A DNA stretch of 64,000 nt, taken from Polaromonas sp. GTDB taxonomy: Bacteria > Pseudomonadota > Gammaproteobacteria > Burkholderiales > Burkholderiaceae_C. Under the pieces are notes generated by a model. The model was not told the DNA's origin and searched no databases. It saw nothing but the letters and a program-made list of their open reading frames with translations. Location: contig NZ_JAUYEY010000030.1 in the NCBI RefSeq assembly GCF_030689685.1, positions 30,428 to 94,427 of the forward strand, in the 5' to 3' direction. A program made the translations under genes and the position numbers. Position 1 is the first letter of the stretch. Every line of letters begins with the position of its first letter. Shown one piece after another: positions 34,224 through 43,533 of the stretch.

Positions 34224-34868
34224 TTAGCGCAAACCGGCGATGTAATCGGCAACCGCACGGATCTCGCGGTCGTTCAATTTGGCGGCGACCTGGTTCATCT
34301 GCAGGCTGTTGCTGCGGCCACCGTCGCGGAATGCCGTCAACTGGACTGCGGTGTATTCAGCGTGCTGGCCGCCCAGGCGCGGGTACTGGGAAGGAACGCC
34401 GGCGCCATTGGGGCTGTGACAGCCTGCGCAGGCCGGTACCTGGCGGTCGGAAATGCCACCGCGGTAAATCCGCTCGCCGAGGGCGACCAGTGCCTTGTCC
34501 CTGGCAAAACCGGGCTTGACAGGCTTGGAGGCGACCCAGTAGGAGATGTTGCGCATGTCGTCATCCGACAGCGCTGCGGCGAAGCCCTGCATGATGGCGT
34601 TTTTGCGCTTGCCGGACTTGAATTCCTGCAACTGCTTGACCAGGTACTCGGGATGCTGCTGCGCCAGTTTGGCATTGGCGGCGATCGCCGAGTTGCCGTC
34701 AGCGGCGTGGCAAGCCACACAGACCGCAGCATAAGTCGCTGCGCCCTTCACAAGATCGGGTTTGGCAACCTTGGCCGGGGCGGCCTCCCCGGCTGCCATG
34801 GACAGGGCAGGCACAGCCAGCAGGGCAGCAAACAAATAAGTAAACAACGAAGTGGAAACTGGCTTCAT
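34224..34868 (-). CDS. Diheme cytochrome c4
   Basis: A 214-residue periplasmic cytochrome with a signal peptide ending near LSMAA and two class I heme sites, CVACH (residues 50-54) and CAGCH (147-151), in a tandem fold. Probable axial methionines are in NAIMQGFAAAL and SNSLQMNQVAAKL. Cytochrome c4 passes electrons from the bc1 complex to terminal oxidases. It ends in a clear terminator, so it is probably transcribed separately from resB-ccsB. Confidence 0.93.
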   Translation of the reverse strand: MKPVSTSLFTYLFAALLAVPALSMAAGEAAPAKVAKPDLVKGAATYAAVCVACHAADGNSAIAANAKLAQQHPEYLVKQLQEFKSGKRKNAIMQGFAAALSDDDMRNISYWVASKPVKPGFARDKALVALGERIYRGGISDRQVPACAGCHSPNGAGVPSQYPRLGGQHAEYTAVQLTAFRDGGRSNSLQMNQVAAKLNDREIRAVADYIAGLR

Positions 34869-34931
34869 ATCGGGAGTTTAATGGTTGGCTCTAAAGTGGA
34901 CTTGGCAATTGGCGCACGCCTCAAGCTGCAT

Positions 34932-34949
34932 AAAAAGCCCCGTCGGGGC
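34932..34949 (-). terminator. Terminator-like hairpin in the cytochrome c4 upstream region
   Basis: On the minus strand GCCCCG-A-CGGGGC is followed by TTTTT, a textbook intrinsic terminator. It lies upstream of the c4 start and points towards it, so it either blocks leftward read-through from the engB side or acts as a leader attenuator. Confidence 0.55.
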
Positions 34950-34955
34950 AGCAAC

Positions 34956-34983
34956 TTAACGCAAAACTCCCTGATTTTACAAT
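34956..34983 (+). promoter_or_regulatory. Candidate promoter of engB
   Basis: TTAACG (34956-34961), 16 bases, TACAAT (34978-34983). The expected transcription start near 34990 lies after the first possible ATG (34982), which argues for the engB start at 35006. Confidence 0.45.
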
Positions 34984-35005
34984 GGCTTGGGGGACAATCC
35001 CAAAT

Positions 35006-35806
35006 ATGAGCATATCTCCCCGATCCACCCCCATCAAAACGCCCAAGCCCAGCCACAAGCGTCCCATCCCCAAAGTGGCGGCAGCCAAAATGGCGGCGGC
35101 CCTGGCGGCGCAAGTGCCCCCCTCTGCCGAGGCGAAGATTGCCATGGGCTGGCTACACACGGCCAAATTCCTGACCACCGCACCCGAACTCAAGCACCTG
35201 CCACCGCTAGAGGTGCCGGAAATTGCCTTTGTCGGCCGCTCCAATGCCGGCAAGTCCACCTGCATCAACACACTGACCCAGATCAACCGCCTGGCCTTTG
35301 CGTCCAAGACGCCAGGGCGCACGCAAAGCATCAACCTGTTCTCGCTCGGCAAACAGGGTGTCATGGATGCGGTGCTGGCCGATTTACCCGGTTACGGTTA
35401 TGCCGCAGTGCCCAAGGCGGCCAAGGCCCGCTGGCAACAGGTCATGGGCAATTATTTGCAGACACGCGACACGCTCAGGGGCGTGGTGCTGCTGTGTGAT
35501 CCGCGCCACGGCCTGACCGAACTCGACGAAATCCTGCTCGACGTGATCCGTCCGCGCGTCGAGGAGGGCCTGAAGTTCCTGCTGCTGCTGACCAAGTCCG
35601 ACAAGCTCAACAAGACCGAAGCAGCCAGGGCACTGTCCATTGTGCGACTGCAGGCCGGCGGCGGCGATGTCAAACTGTTTTCAGCGCTGAAGCGGCAAGG
35701 CGTGGAGGAAGTGGCCCAGCACCTGTGGCAGTGGGCGCATCCGGCTGCCAAAGCAGAGGCGGCAACGGCTGCCCCACCTGCTGCGGACGAGCCCCAAGCC
35801 GGGTAA
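35006..35806 (+). CDS. engB: Ribosome biogenesis GTPase YsxC/EngB
   Basis: A small Ras-like GTPase needed for 50S subunit assembly. G1 GRSNAGKS (residues 77-84 from this start), G3 DLPGYGYA, G4 TKSDKL and G5 in LFSALKRQG. The ~60-residue Lys/Pro/Ala-rich N-terminus is long for the family, so translation could begin at a later Met (for example MGWLHTAKF). I chose 35006 (MSISPR) because the candidate promoter excludes the ATG at 34982. Confidence 0.9.
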   Translation: MSISPRSTPIKTPKPSHKRPIPKVAAAKMAAALAAQVPPSAEAKIAMGWLHTAKFLTTAPELKHLPPLEVPEIAFVGRSNAGKSTCINTLTQINRLAFASKTPGRTQSINLFSLGKQGVMDAVLADLPGYGYAAVPKAAKARWQQVMGNYLQTRDTLRGVVLLCDPRHGLTELDEILLDVIRPRVEEGLKFLLLLTKSDKLNKTEAARALSIVRLQAGGGDVKLFSALKRQGVEEVAQHLWQWAHPAAKAEAATAAPPAADEPQAG

Positions 35807-35837
35807 CACCGGCGGGTCGTTTCACTTCGCATTTTTT

Positions 35838-35899
35838 TTGAGCGATATCCGCCTCCAGCCCACGACAGATGGGCGTGAGTAGCTACTAAATGCATAGCA
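35838..35899 (-). repeat. 55-bp dispersed palindromic repeat, copy D
   Basis: Minus strand: GGTGCTATGCATTTAGTAGC, then CGCCCATC/GTGGGCTGGAGGCGGATAT. It fills the engB-hydrolase gap and runs over the first possible ATG of the hydrolase gene at 35890. Confidence 0.65.
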
Positions 35900-35901
35900 C
35901 C

Positions 35902-36819
35902 ATGATCCAAACCCGCCTCTTGAGCTTGCCCCACGGCATCACCCTGTCCTGCCGCATGGCGGGCGACAACAGCCGGCCGGTGCTGATGTTTCTGCATGGT
36001 TTTCCGGAAGCGGCCTTTGTCTGGGATGGCCTGCTCGAACACTTTGCCCAGCCTGAAAACGGTGGCTATTTCTGCATCGCCCCCAATTTGCGCGGATTTG
36101 AACAATCCAGCGCACCGGCCGACCTCACCGCCTACCGCGCCAAACACCTGGTGCAGGACATCGCGGCGCTGGTGGCGCTGGTCGCGCCTGGCGGCGAGCT
36201 TGAAGCACTGGTGGCCCACGACTGGGGCGGCGCGGTGGCCTGGAGCGTCGCCGCAACTCTGCCGCAGTTGATGAAAAAACTCGTGATCATCAACTCGCCA
36301 CATCCCGGCACGTTTTTGCGCGAGCTGCAGCATTCGCCGGCCCAGCAGGCCTCCAGCGCCTACATGAACTTCCTGATCCGCCCCGACGCGGAGGCCCTGC
36401 TGGCCGAGGACGATTTCCGTCGGCTCTGGCAGTTTTTGACCAATGGCAAGGACCCGCAGGCCAGCGGCGCGCCGGCCTGGCTGACGGAAGACGTCAAGGA
36501 CCAGTACCGCGCGGTATGGCGCGCCGGGCTGACCGGTGGCTGCAACCTCTACCGCGCCTCGCCCTTGCGCCCGCCACGCCCCAATGATCCAGCCGCCGCC
36601 GCAGTGACCCTGCCGCCGGAGCTGCTGACGGTGCTGCTGCCGACACTGGTGCTTTGGGCCATGGACGACATCGCCCTGCCACCGGCGCTGATCGACGGGC
36701 TCGAAGCCTTTGTGCCGAACATGCGGCTAGAGAAGATTTCGGGTGCCTCGCACTGGATCGTGCACGAGCAGCCTGGCCTGGTGGCGCGCGCGCTGCAGGA
36801 CTTTCTCAGCTTGGGTTGA
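35902..36819 (+). CDS. Alpha/beta-hydrolase, epoxide hydrolase-like
   Basis: About 305 residues with the alpha/beta-hydrolase fold: oxyanion-hole motif HGFPEAAFVW, nucleophile elbow AHDWGGAVAW (Asp nucleophile, typical of epoxide hydrolases and haloalkane dehalogenases rather than esterases), acid in LWAMDDIALP and catalytic His in GASHWIVHEQP. The substrate is unknown. An ATG at 35890 is also in frame, but that codon lies inside a dispersed repeat, so the start at 35902 (MIQTRLL) is more likely. No clear ribosome-binding site is visible for either. Confidence 0.85.
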   Translation: MIQTRLLSLPHGITLSCRMAGDNSRPVLMFLHGFPEAAFVWDGLLEHFAQPENGGYFCIAPNLRGFEQSSAPADLTAYRAKHLVQDIAALVALVAPGGELEALVAHDWGGAVAWSVAATLPQLMKKLVIINSPHPGTFLRELQHSPAQQASSAYMNFLIRPDAEALLAEDDFRRLWQFLTNGKDPQASGAPAWLTEDVKDQYRAVWRAGLTGGCNLYRASPLRPPRPNDPAAAAVTLPPELLTVLLPTLVLWAMDDIALPPALIDGLEAFVPNMRLEKISGASHWIVHEQPGLVARALQDFLSLG

Positions 36820-36829
36820 ACCCTTTCGA

Positions 36830-36886
36830 CGCTCTGTTTTTGATAGCTTATAGCGCCCGTCTATTATGGGCTGAAGGTCTAAAAGG
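36830..36886 (+). repeat. 55-bp dispersed palindromic repeat, copy B
   Basis: TTTTTGATAGCTTATAGCGC, arm CGCCCGT with ATGGGCTGAAGG, then TCTAAAAGGC. It occupies the gap between the hydrolase gene and the convergent acyltransferase gene. Confidence 0.65.
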
Positions 36887-36897
36887 CTTGTAAGCAC

Positions 36898-37794
36898 TCA
36901 GTAGATCGACGGCTCACCGTCGGGCCGGCTCTTGAAACGCTTGTGCACCCAGTAGTACTGCGCCGGCATGGTATTGATGTAGTTCTGCAGCCGCGCATTC
37001 ATCAGCGCCGTGTCGGCCACAAAGTCTGCCGAGGGTACGTCGGTCCAGGCCGTCATCACCTCCACCTCATAACCCGTGGCTGTCATGCGCGTCACGACCG
37101 GAACAACCCTGGCGCGGCCCAGTTTCGCAAAACGCGACAGCGAGGGCACGGTGGCGGCATCCACGCCATAAAAAGGCACAAACACCGACTCTTCCGGCCC
37201 GAAGTTCATGTCAGGTAACAAATACAGCGGCTGGCCCGCGCGCAGCGCGCTGATGATGGGCTGCACCCCTTCAGCGCGGCCGAACAGCCGCGCATTGGCA
37301 AAACGCCTGCGGCCACGCAAGATCCAGCGGTCCAGCAGCTTGTTGGCCTGGTCGGTATAGATGGTCGTGAAAGCGCGCGGCAGTTGCTGCGTGAGCGCCG
37401 CCCAGCCGGCATCCAGCCCGACAAAATGCGGCGCAAACAACACCACCGGCTGCTCGCCGTCCAGTTCGGTCAGCGCGCCCTTGAGCTGCAGGCGCCGCCT
37501 GAGTTTGTCCGGATGCCCATGCCAGAGCCAGCTTCGGTCCAGCCAGGCCTGGGCAAAAAACACAAAGGTCTGCCGTGCCAGGGCCTGCCGCTCACCCTCC
37601 GGTCTTTCCGGAAAACACAAGCGCAAATTGGTATCCACGACCCGACGGCGCGGGGCAGCCAGTATGTAAAGCAACCAACCGAGCGCCACGCCCATGGCCC
37701 GCACCAGCGGCAATGGCAGCGCTGCCAGCAGTTGCATGAACACAATGCCGCTGCGGGTAAACAGGTGACTGACGAGTTGGCGCGGGGTCTTCAA
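36898..37794 (-). CDS. Lysophospholipid/lipid A acyltransferase, LpxL family (downstream copy)
   Basis: A 298-residue membrane-associated acyltransferase with an N-terminal hydrophobic helix, the catalytic HX4D motif HFVGLD (after VVLFAP), RGRRRFANA, and LPDMNFGPEESVFVPFYG. Family members add the secondary acyl chains of lipid A (LpxL/HtrB). The ATG overlaps the stop of the paralogue upstream (ATGA), so two divergent LpxL-type enzymes are made together and may add different late acyl groups. Which does which cannot be told. Confidence 0.87.
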   Translation of the reverse strand: MKTPRQLVSHLFTRSGIVFMQLLAALPLPLVRAMGVALGWLLYILAAPRRRVVDTNLRLCFPERPEGERQALARQTFVFFAQAWLDRSWLWHGHPDKLRRRLQLKGALTELDGEQPVVLFAPHFVGLDAGWAALTQQLPRAFTTIYTDQANKLLDRWILRGRRRFANARLFGRAEGVQPIISALRAGQPLYLLPDMNFGPEESVFVPFYGVDAATVPSLSRFAKLGRARVVPVVTRMTATGYEVEVMTAWTDVPSADFVADTALMNARLQNYINTMPAQYYWVHKRFKSRPDGEPSIY

Positions 37795-38654
37795 GGCACG
37801 CCCTCATCGGCATGCTGCTGACGCGGCTGCTTGTAACGCGCGTAGCCCCACAGATACTGACCTGGCTGGCTCAGCACAATCGCTTCAATCGCCTGGTTGA
37901 TGACCGTCACCGCCGGCAGCAAATCGGTTTTGGGCAAGCTGTCGAGCGCGGCCAGCGGCGGCCAGATTTTCAGGAAATAGCCTTGCCCGCGCGCCAGCCG
38001 TTCACAACTGACCGGCAGCACCACCGCGCCGCTTTGCAGCGCCAGCCGCGCGGCCAGGGTCATGGTGTAGGCCGGCTTGTCGAAAAACGGCGCCCACACG
38101 CCCTGCCCGTCGGGCGGAACCTGGTCAGTCAGCAGCGCTACCGCCTGATTGTTCTTGAGGGTGCGAAACATCTGGCGGATGCCGCTGAGGCTGGCCGGCA
38201 CCACCGTGAGCCCGGGCCGGCTGCGGGCCAGCAGTTCCAGCCGCGCCAGCCAGGGCTTGCGCGCCGGCCGATAAATCGCGGTGATCGGTCCATACAGTTC
38301 GGCCAGCGCCTGCGGCCCGAGTTCAAAGCTGCCGCAATGCGGGCCGAAAAAAATCACGCCCTTGCCGCGCGCAAAAGCGGCATCGACCTCGCCCTGCCCT
38401 TCGATGCGCACATTGCCCAGGCAGGAGGCCGTGGGCGGACGCATCCACAGCTTAGGCAGCTCGGCCACAAACCGCCCGGCTTCGCCTATGGCTGGCTGCG
38501 CCGCTTCAAACGCGAGCCCGGCTTGGGCCACATTGGCGCGAAATTCGCGCCGGTAACCGGGGCTGAGCCACCAGATCAACCAACCCAAACCGGCGCCCAG
38601 CGCATGCAGCGCAGGCAACGGCCAGTGGGACAGAAACCGGAACAGATGGAGCAT
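37791..38654 (-). CDS. Lysophospholipid/lipid A acyltransferase, LpxL family (upstream copy)
   Basis: A 287-residue paralogue of the next gene. The catalytic motif reads HCGSFE (HX4E in place of HX4D, as in many LpxL/MsbB-related proteins), preceded by VIFFGP, with LLTDQVPPDGQGVWAPFF later. It has a short N-terminal membrane helix. It diverges from metK, the usual arrangement in Comamonadaceae and related families. Lipid A late acylation is the likely role. Confidence 0.86.
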   Translation of the reverse strand: MLHLFRFLSHWPLPALHALGAGLGWLIWWLSPGYRREFRANVAQAGLAFEAAQPAIGEAGRFVAELPKLWMRPPTASCLGNVRIEGQGEVDAAFARGKGVIFFGPHCGSFELGPQALAELYGPITAIYRPARKPWLARLELLARSRPGLTVVPASLSGIRQMFRTLKNNQAVALLTDQVPPDGQGVWAPFFDKPAYTMTLAARLALQSGAVVLPVSCERLARGQGYFLKIWPPLAALDSLPKTDLLPAVTVINQAIEAIVLSQPGQYLWGYARYKQPRQQHADEGVP

Positions 38655-38704
38655 GAAAGGGTAAAAGGGCAGGAGCGCAGGCGCTGGGAAAAGCGGTGAA
38701 GCGA

Positions 38705-38710
38705 TATAAT
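38705..38710 (+). promoter_or_regulatory. Candidate -10 box of the metK promoter
   Basis: Perfect TATAAT; the -35 region is weak. It predicts a transcript start near 38717, exactly where the leader hairpins begin. Confidence 0.45.
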
Positions 38711-38716
38711 GGAGGC

Positions 38717-38801
38717 TGTCGCCGAGTTACTGAACAACTTGCAGGGCGACATTAAACCAAACTGCTAAAGCGTTCGCCGAGGCACCCCAAGCCGGCAACG
38801 C
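38717..38801 (+). ncRNA. Structured metK 5' leader, candidate cis-regulatory RNA
   Basis: Two hairpins occupy the ~110-base leader. P1: TGTCGCC (38717-38723) pairs with GGCGACA (38745-38751), with AGTT/AACT paired inside. P2: GCGTT, GCC and GGC on the 5' side (38770-38783) pair with GCC, GGC and AACGC (38791-38801) around the loop ACCCCAA. TCGCCGAG occurs twice (38719 and 38774), so GGCGA at 38745-38749 could pair with either copy, a possible switch. I do not recognise a known SAM or SAH riboswitch core in it. Confidence 0.4.
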
Positions 38802-38828
38802 GCCGACTAACTTCATGGAGTGTACGCA

Positions 38829-40010
38829 ATGGCGAACGATTTTCTCTTTACTTCCGAATCCGTCTCCGAAGGCCATCCCGACAAGGTGGCCGACCAGATT
38901 TCCGATGCCATCCTCGATGCCATCTTCAAGCAGGACCCGCTGTCCCGCGTCGCCGCTGAAACCCTGACCAACACCGGCTTGGTCGTGCTGGCCGGCGAGA
39001 TCACCACCAACGCGCATGTGGACTACATCCAGGTCGCGCGCGACACCATCAAGCGCATCGGTTATGACAACACCGAGTACGGCATCGACTACAAGGGTTG
39101 CGCCGTGATGGTCTGTTACGACAAGCAGTCCAACGACATCGCCCAGGGCGTGGACCACGCGTCCGACGACCACCTCAATACCGGTGCCGGCGACCAGGGC
39201 CTGATGTTCGGCTACGCCTGCGACGAGACGCCCGAGCTGATGCCCGCGCCGATTTATTACGCCCACCGCCTGGTCGAGCGCCAGGCGCAGTTGCGCAAGG
39301 ACGGCCGCCTGCCTTTCCTGCGTCCGGACGCCAAGAGCCAGGTCACCATGCGTTATGTGGACGGCAAGCCGCACAGCATCGACACCGTGGTGCTGTCGAC
39401 CCAGCACAGCCCCGACCAGAGCGAAACCGCGCACAAGATGAAGGCCTCCTTTGTCGAAGCCATCATCGAGGAAATCATCAAGCCGGTGCTGCCCAAGGAA
39501 TGGCTGAAAGACACCAAGTACCTGATCAACCCGACCGGCCGTTTTGTCATCGGCGGCCCGCAGGGCGATTGCGGCCTGACCGGCCGCAAGATCATTGTCG
39601 ACACCTACGGCGGCGCCTGCCCGCACGGCGGTGGCGCGTTCAGCGGCAAGGACCCCTCCAAGGTGGACCGCTCGGCCGCCTACGCTGCGCGTTACGTTGC
39701 CAAGAACATCGTGGCGGCCGGCCTGGCCAAGCAGTGCCAGATTCAGGTGGCCTACGCCATCGGTGTCGCGCACCCGATGAACGTGACCGTCTACACCGAA
39801 GGCACCGGCGTGATGTCGGACGAAAAACTCTCGGCCCTGGTCAACGAACATTTTGACCTGCGCCCCAAAGGCATCATCCAGATGCTGGACCTGCTGCGCC
39901 CGATCTACGAAAAAACCGCCGCCTACGGCCACTTCGGCCGCGACGAGCCGGAATTTACGTGGGAGAAGACAGACAAAGCCGCTGCGCTTCGCGCTGCAGC
40001 CGGCCTGTAA
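38829..40010 (+). CDS. metK: S-adenosylmethionine synthetase
   Basis: A 393-residue cytoplasmic enzyme making S-adenosylmethionine from methionine and ATP. N-terminal motif [20 protein letters not shown] (residues 6-25), [12 protein letters not shown], and the P-loop-like [16 protein letters not shown]. The ATG at 38829 has GGAG eight bases upstream; the in-frame GTG at 38820 falls on the end of that ribosome-binding site and is rejected. Its long leader is structured, and a strong terminator follows. Confidence 0.97.
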   Translation: MANDFLFTSESVSEGHPDKVADQISDAILDAIFKQDPLSRVAAETLTNTGLVVLAGEITTNAHVDYIQVARDTIKRIGYDNTEYGIDYKGCAVMVCYDKQSNDIAQGVDHASDDHLNTGAGDQGLMFGYACDETPELMPAPIYYAHRLVERQAQLRKDGRLPFLRPDAKSQVTMRYVDGKPHSIDTVVLSTQHSPDQSETAHKMKASFVEAIIEEIIKPVLPKEWLKDTKYLINPTGRFVIGGPQGDCGLTGRKIIVDTYGGACPHGGGAFSGKDPSKVDRSAAYAARYVAKNIVAAGLAKQCQIQVAYAIGVAHPMNVTVYTEGTGVMSDEKLSALVNEHFDLRPKGIIQMLDLLRPIYEKTAAYGHFGRDEPEFTWEKTDKAAALRAAAGL

Positions 40011-40024
40011 CGCTGTCCCACCCA

Positions 40025-40056
40025 CAAAAAAGCCACCGCTAGCGGTGGCTTTTTTG
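40025..40056. terminator. Bidirectional terminator between metK and the small CDS
   Basis: Perfect 20-bp palindromic stem, arms AGCCACCGCT and AGCGGTGGCT, with A6 on the left and T6 on the right, so it works on both strands. Confidence 0.9.
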
Positions 40057-40067
40057 TGCACGAAATT

Positions 40068-40259
40068 TCACCGGTTAAAAGGCGTGGGATCTATAAATTT
40101 GCCGCCACCAGCCTCCGACGGCTTGGCGTTCGGATCGGGCTGGGACTGCGTTTTATTCGTGCCTTCTTCACCCAAGGTCTTGCTGGGCGGGGCGTCTTTT
40201 TTCACCTGATTTTCATTGTCGTCACCATGCTTGCCTTGGCCAACGCTTGTTTCACCCAT
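40068..40259 (-). CDS. Small hydrophilic hypothetical protein
   Basis: A 63-residue protein beginning MGETSVGQGKHGDDNENQ, highly charged, rich in Asn, Gln, Lys and Pro, with no hydrophobic segment and probably disordered. AAGGA lies a few bases before the ATG, and the frame ends 11 bases from a bidirectional terminator shared with metK; both points favour a real gene over chance. No function can be proposed. Confidence 0.5.
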   Translation of the reverse strand: MGETSVGQGKHGDDNENQVKKDAPPSKTLGEEGTNKTQSQPDPNAKPSEAGGGKFIDPTPFNR

Positions 40260-40689
40260 GATGCTTCCTTTGGCTGACTGCGTTCCAATTAGCGCTCAAC
40301 TCGCAAAGCCGGACGAATGACAGACAGCTTGTGGGGGCCGCTTGTCGTTGGCAGGCGCACTGGTATTGACCAAAAACGGCCAAGGAGAGCGCACTGCGCC
40401 ACCGCGAACACCTGTGCCGGCAAACTTTCCGTCGCCTGCGGATACGTGTCCGGACCGCTGGCCCGGCTGGCTGCCAGTCATCTCAATCACAAATTGATTC
40501 ATACATCGTCCCCGTTTGGGCAGGCCGCCCATAAATTTGATCTAGCAACCACTTTAGGTGGGCAATCCAGCGCCAGATGTCGGACGCAGGCCAGACTTTT
40601 GTAGGACAAACCGAAATGATTTCCGGGGGCAACGCTGCGCCAGAGGCGCGGTCAGAGATCGTGGGGCCTCCATTTTTCTGATTTTTGAC
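40260..40689. other. Intergenic region upstream of groES
   Basis: About 430 bases with no convincing gene. Two overlapping frames (40296-40532 minus, 40317-40604 plus) have atypical composition and no ribosome-binding site. A decayed gene is possible but I cannot identify one. Confidence 0.4.
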
Positions 40690-40718
40690 TTGAAACTGCC
40701 ACTAAACAGCCTTATGAT
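40690..40718 (+). promoter_or_regulatory. groES-groEL promoter
   Basis: TTGAAA (40690-40695), 17 bases, TATGAT (40713-40718): a good sigma-70 promoter. The overlapping CTTGAAA with CCTTATGATT after 14 bases also fits the heat-shock sigma-32 pattern. The -10 touches the CIRCE operator. Confidence 0.75.
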
Positions 40719-40744
40719 TAGCACTCGATGGTATTGAGTGCTAA
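40718..40744 (+). promoter_or_regulatory. CIRCE operator (HrcA binding site)
   Basis: Perfect TTAGCACTC, nine-base spacer, GAGTGCTAA. It covers the -10 and transcription start, where bound HrcA would repress groESL until heat shock. Confidence 0.95.
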
Positions 40745-40832
40745 CAACGCCGCTCAAGCCAGCCATTTCACAAGCACCGCATTGCACGCTGTGCTTTTTG
40801 ATTATCCCAACTGTTTCAAACAAGGAGCTCCC

Positions 40833-41123
40833 ATGAAACTTCGTCCCCTGCACGACCGCGTGATCGTCAAACGTGTCGAAAACGAGACCAAAACCGCCTC
40901 CGGCATCGTCATTCCTGACAGCGCCGCCGAGAAGCCTGATCAAGGCGAAGTGCTGGCCGTTGGTCCTGGCAAGAAGAACGACAAAGGCGAAATCGGCGCC
41001 ATGGCCGTCAAGGTCGGCGACCGCGTTTTGTTCGGCAAATACAGCGGCCAGACCGTCAAGGTCGACGGCGACGAACTGCTGGTCATGAAAGAAGACGACC
41101 TCTTCGCGGTTGTCGAGAAATAA
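40833..41123 (+). CDS. groES: Co-chaperonin GroES
   Basis: A 96-residue lid subunit of the GroEL folding chamber. Motifs: [14 protein letters not shown], the mobile-loop [20 protein letters not shown] and [24 protein letters not shown] lies eight bases before the ATG. It is separated from groEL by 168 bases, mostly a dispersed repeat, which is long for this operon. Confidence 0.97.
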   Translation: MKLRPLHDRVIVKRVENETKTASGIVIPDSAAEKPDQGEVLAVGPGKKNDKGEIGAMAVKVGDRVLFGKYSGQTVKVDGDELLVMKEDDLFAVVEK

Positions 41124-41124
41124 A

Positions 41125-41239
41125 GCTACTGCGCGGCCGCCATGCGTCGTTACTCCGTGCTCGCAATCCTCACGTACTTGAGTACGTTCCGGTTGCTGTG
41201 CGCGGCGCGCCTAGCCTGACAGCCGCTCGCTACGCTTTC
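41125..41239 (+). repeat. ~115-bp dispersed repeat between groES and groEL, copy 1
   Basis: Begins GCTACTGCGC one base after the groES stop codon and shares long blocks with 42952-43066: CCATGCGTCGTT, AATCCTCACGTAC, GTACG-TCCGGTT and GCTCGCTACGC. The centre (CGTACTTGAGTACG) is palindromic. It lies inside the groESL transcript. Confidence 0.75.
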
Positions 41240-41273
41240 TTTCACCACAACGGTACCTGTAAAACTTTTTTGA

Positions 41274-42947
<1,674 letters not shown>

Positions 42948-42951
42948 TCCG

Positions 42952-43066
42952 GCTACTGCGCAGGCGCCATGCGTCGTTGGGCGGTGCTCGGAATCCTCAC
43001 GTACCCCAAGGTACGCTCCGGTTCCTCCGCTCCGTCCGCCTGGCCTGGCACCTGCTCGCTACGCCG
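42952..43066 (+). repeat. ~115-bp dispersed repeat downstream of groEL, copy 2
   Basis: Starts three to five bases after the groEL stop and has the same block order as the copy at 41125-41239, with a palindromic centre CGTACCCCAAGGTACG. The two copies bracket groEL in direct orientation. Confidence 0.75.
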
Positions 43067-43084
43067 TCCGGACATTCCGGACAA

Positions 43085-43125
43085 CAAAAAACCCGCAGGG
43101 CTCGCGCCCTGCGGGTTTTTTTTTT
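43085..43125. terminator. Terminator of groESL (shared with the DUF805 gene)
   Basis: Stem arms ACCCGCAGGGC and GCCCTGCGGGT around TCGC, with A6 on the left and T10 on the right. The 39 bases from 43082 to 43120 are identical to 48212-48250 after ptxD. Confidence 0.92.
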
Positions 43126-43137
43126 GCGCGCCTGAAC

Positions 43138-43449
43138 TCAGACCGGATCGTCGTTGTTGCCGGGCTGGACCCACCAGTAGATCAGCACCAGCAAACCGAT
43201 GATGGTCAGGGCGATCAGTTGCCACCAGCCGCTTTTGCCGATGTCATGCAGGCGGCGCGCGCCCACGGCGAGCGCCGGCAGCAGCAAGGCCAGGTTCACC
43301 AGGGCATTGATCACATCGCCGAACATCGAGGCAGCAATCGACACCAGGATCTGGAACAGGAAAAACCACCAGAACTCCGGACGCGATGCGCGCCCGGAAA
43401 AGGTGGCGTATTTGGCAAAACAGGTCGAGATGGCTTGACCGAAGTTCAT
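43138..43449 (-). CDS. DUF805 membrane protein
   Basis: A 103-residue inner-membrane protein of the DUF805 family (YhaH-like). It starts MNFGQAISTCFAKYATFSGR, with RPEFWWF and VGARRLHDIGKSGWWQL as family motifs, and has three predicted membrane segments. The family function is not established. It is monocistronic, convergent with groEL and sharing its terminator. Confidence 0.88.
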   Translation of the reverse strand: MNFGQAISTCFAKYATFSGRASRPEFWWFFLFQILVSIAASMFGDVINALVNLALLLPALAVGARRLHDIGKSGWWQLIALTIIGLLVLIYWWVQPGNNDDPV

Positions 43450-43533
43450 GGGTTCTCCTCCTCAGGAGTGTCAGGGTAAATTCCCCGCGACATGATATTC
43501 GACGGGGATGACGCGAGGCCCTGGCGCAGCCGC

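Noticed and set aside
38717..38801. Known SAH or SAM riboswitch in the metK leader
   Set aside because: The conserved GAGGAGCGCTGC-type SAH core and the SAM-I and SAM-II core features are absent; reported instead as an unclassified structured leader.
40296..40604. Possible formylglycine-generating-enzyme-like or other gene remnant upstream of groES
   Set aside because: A short VRGGA-type match in one frame is too weak; the rest does not align with the family and no start signal exists.
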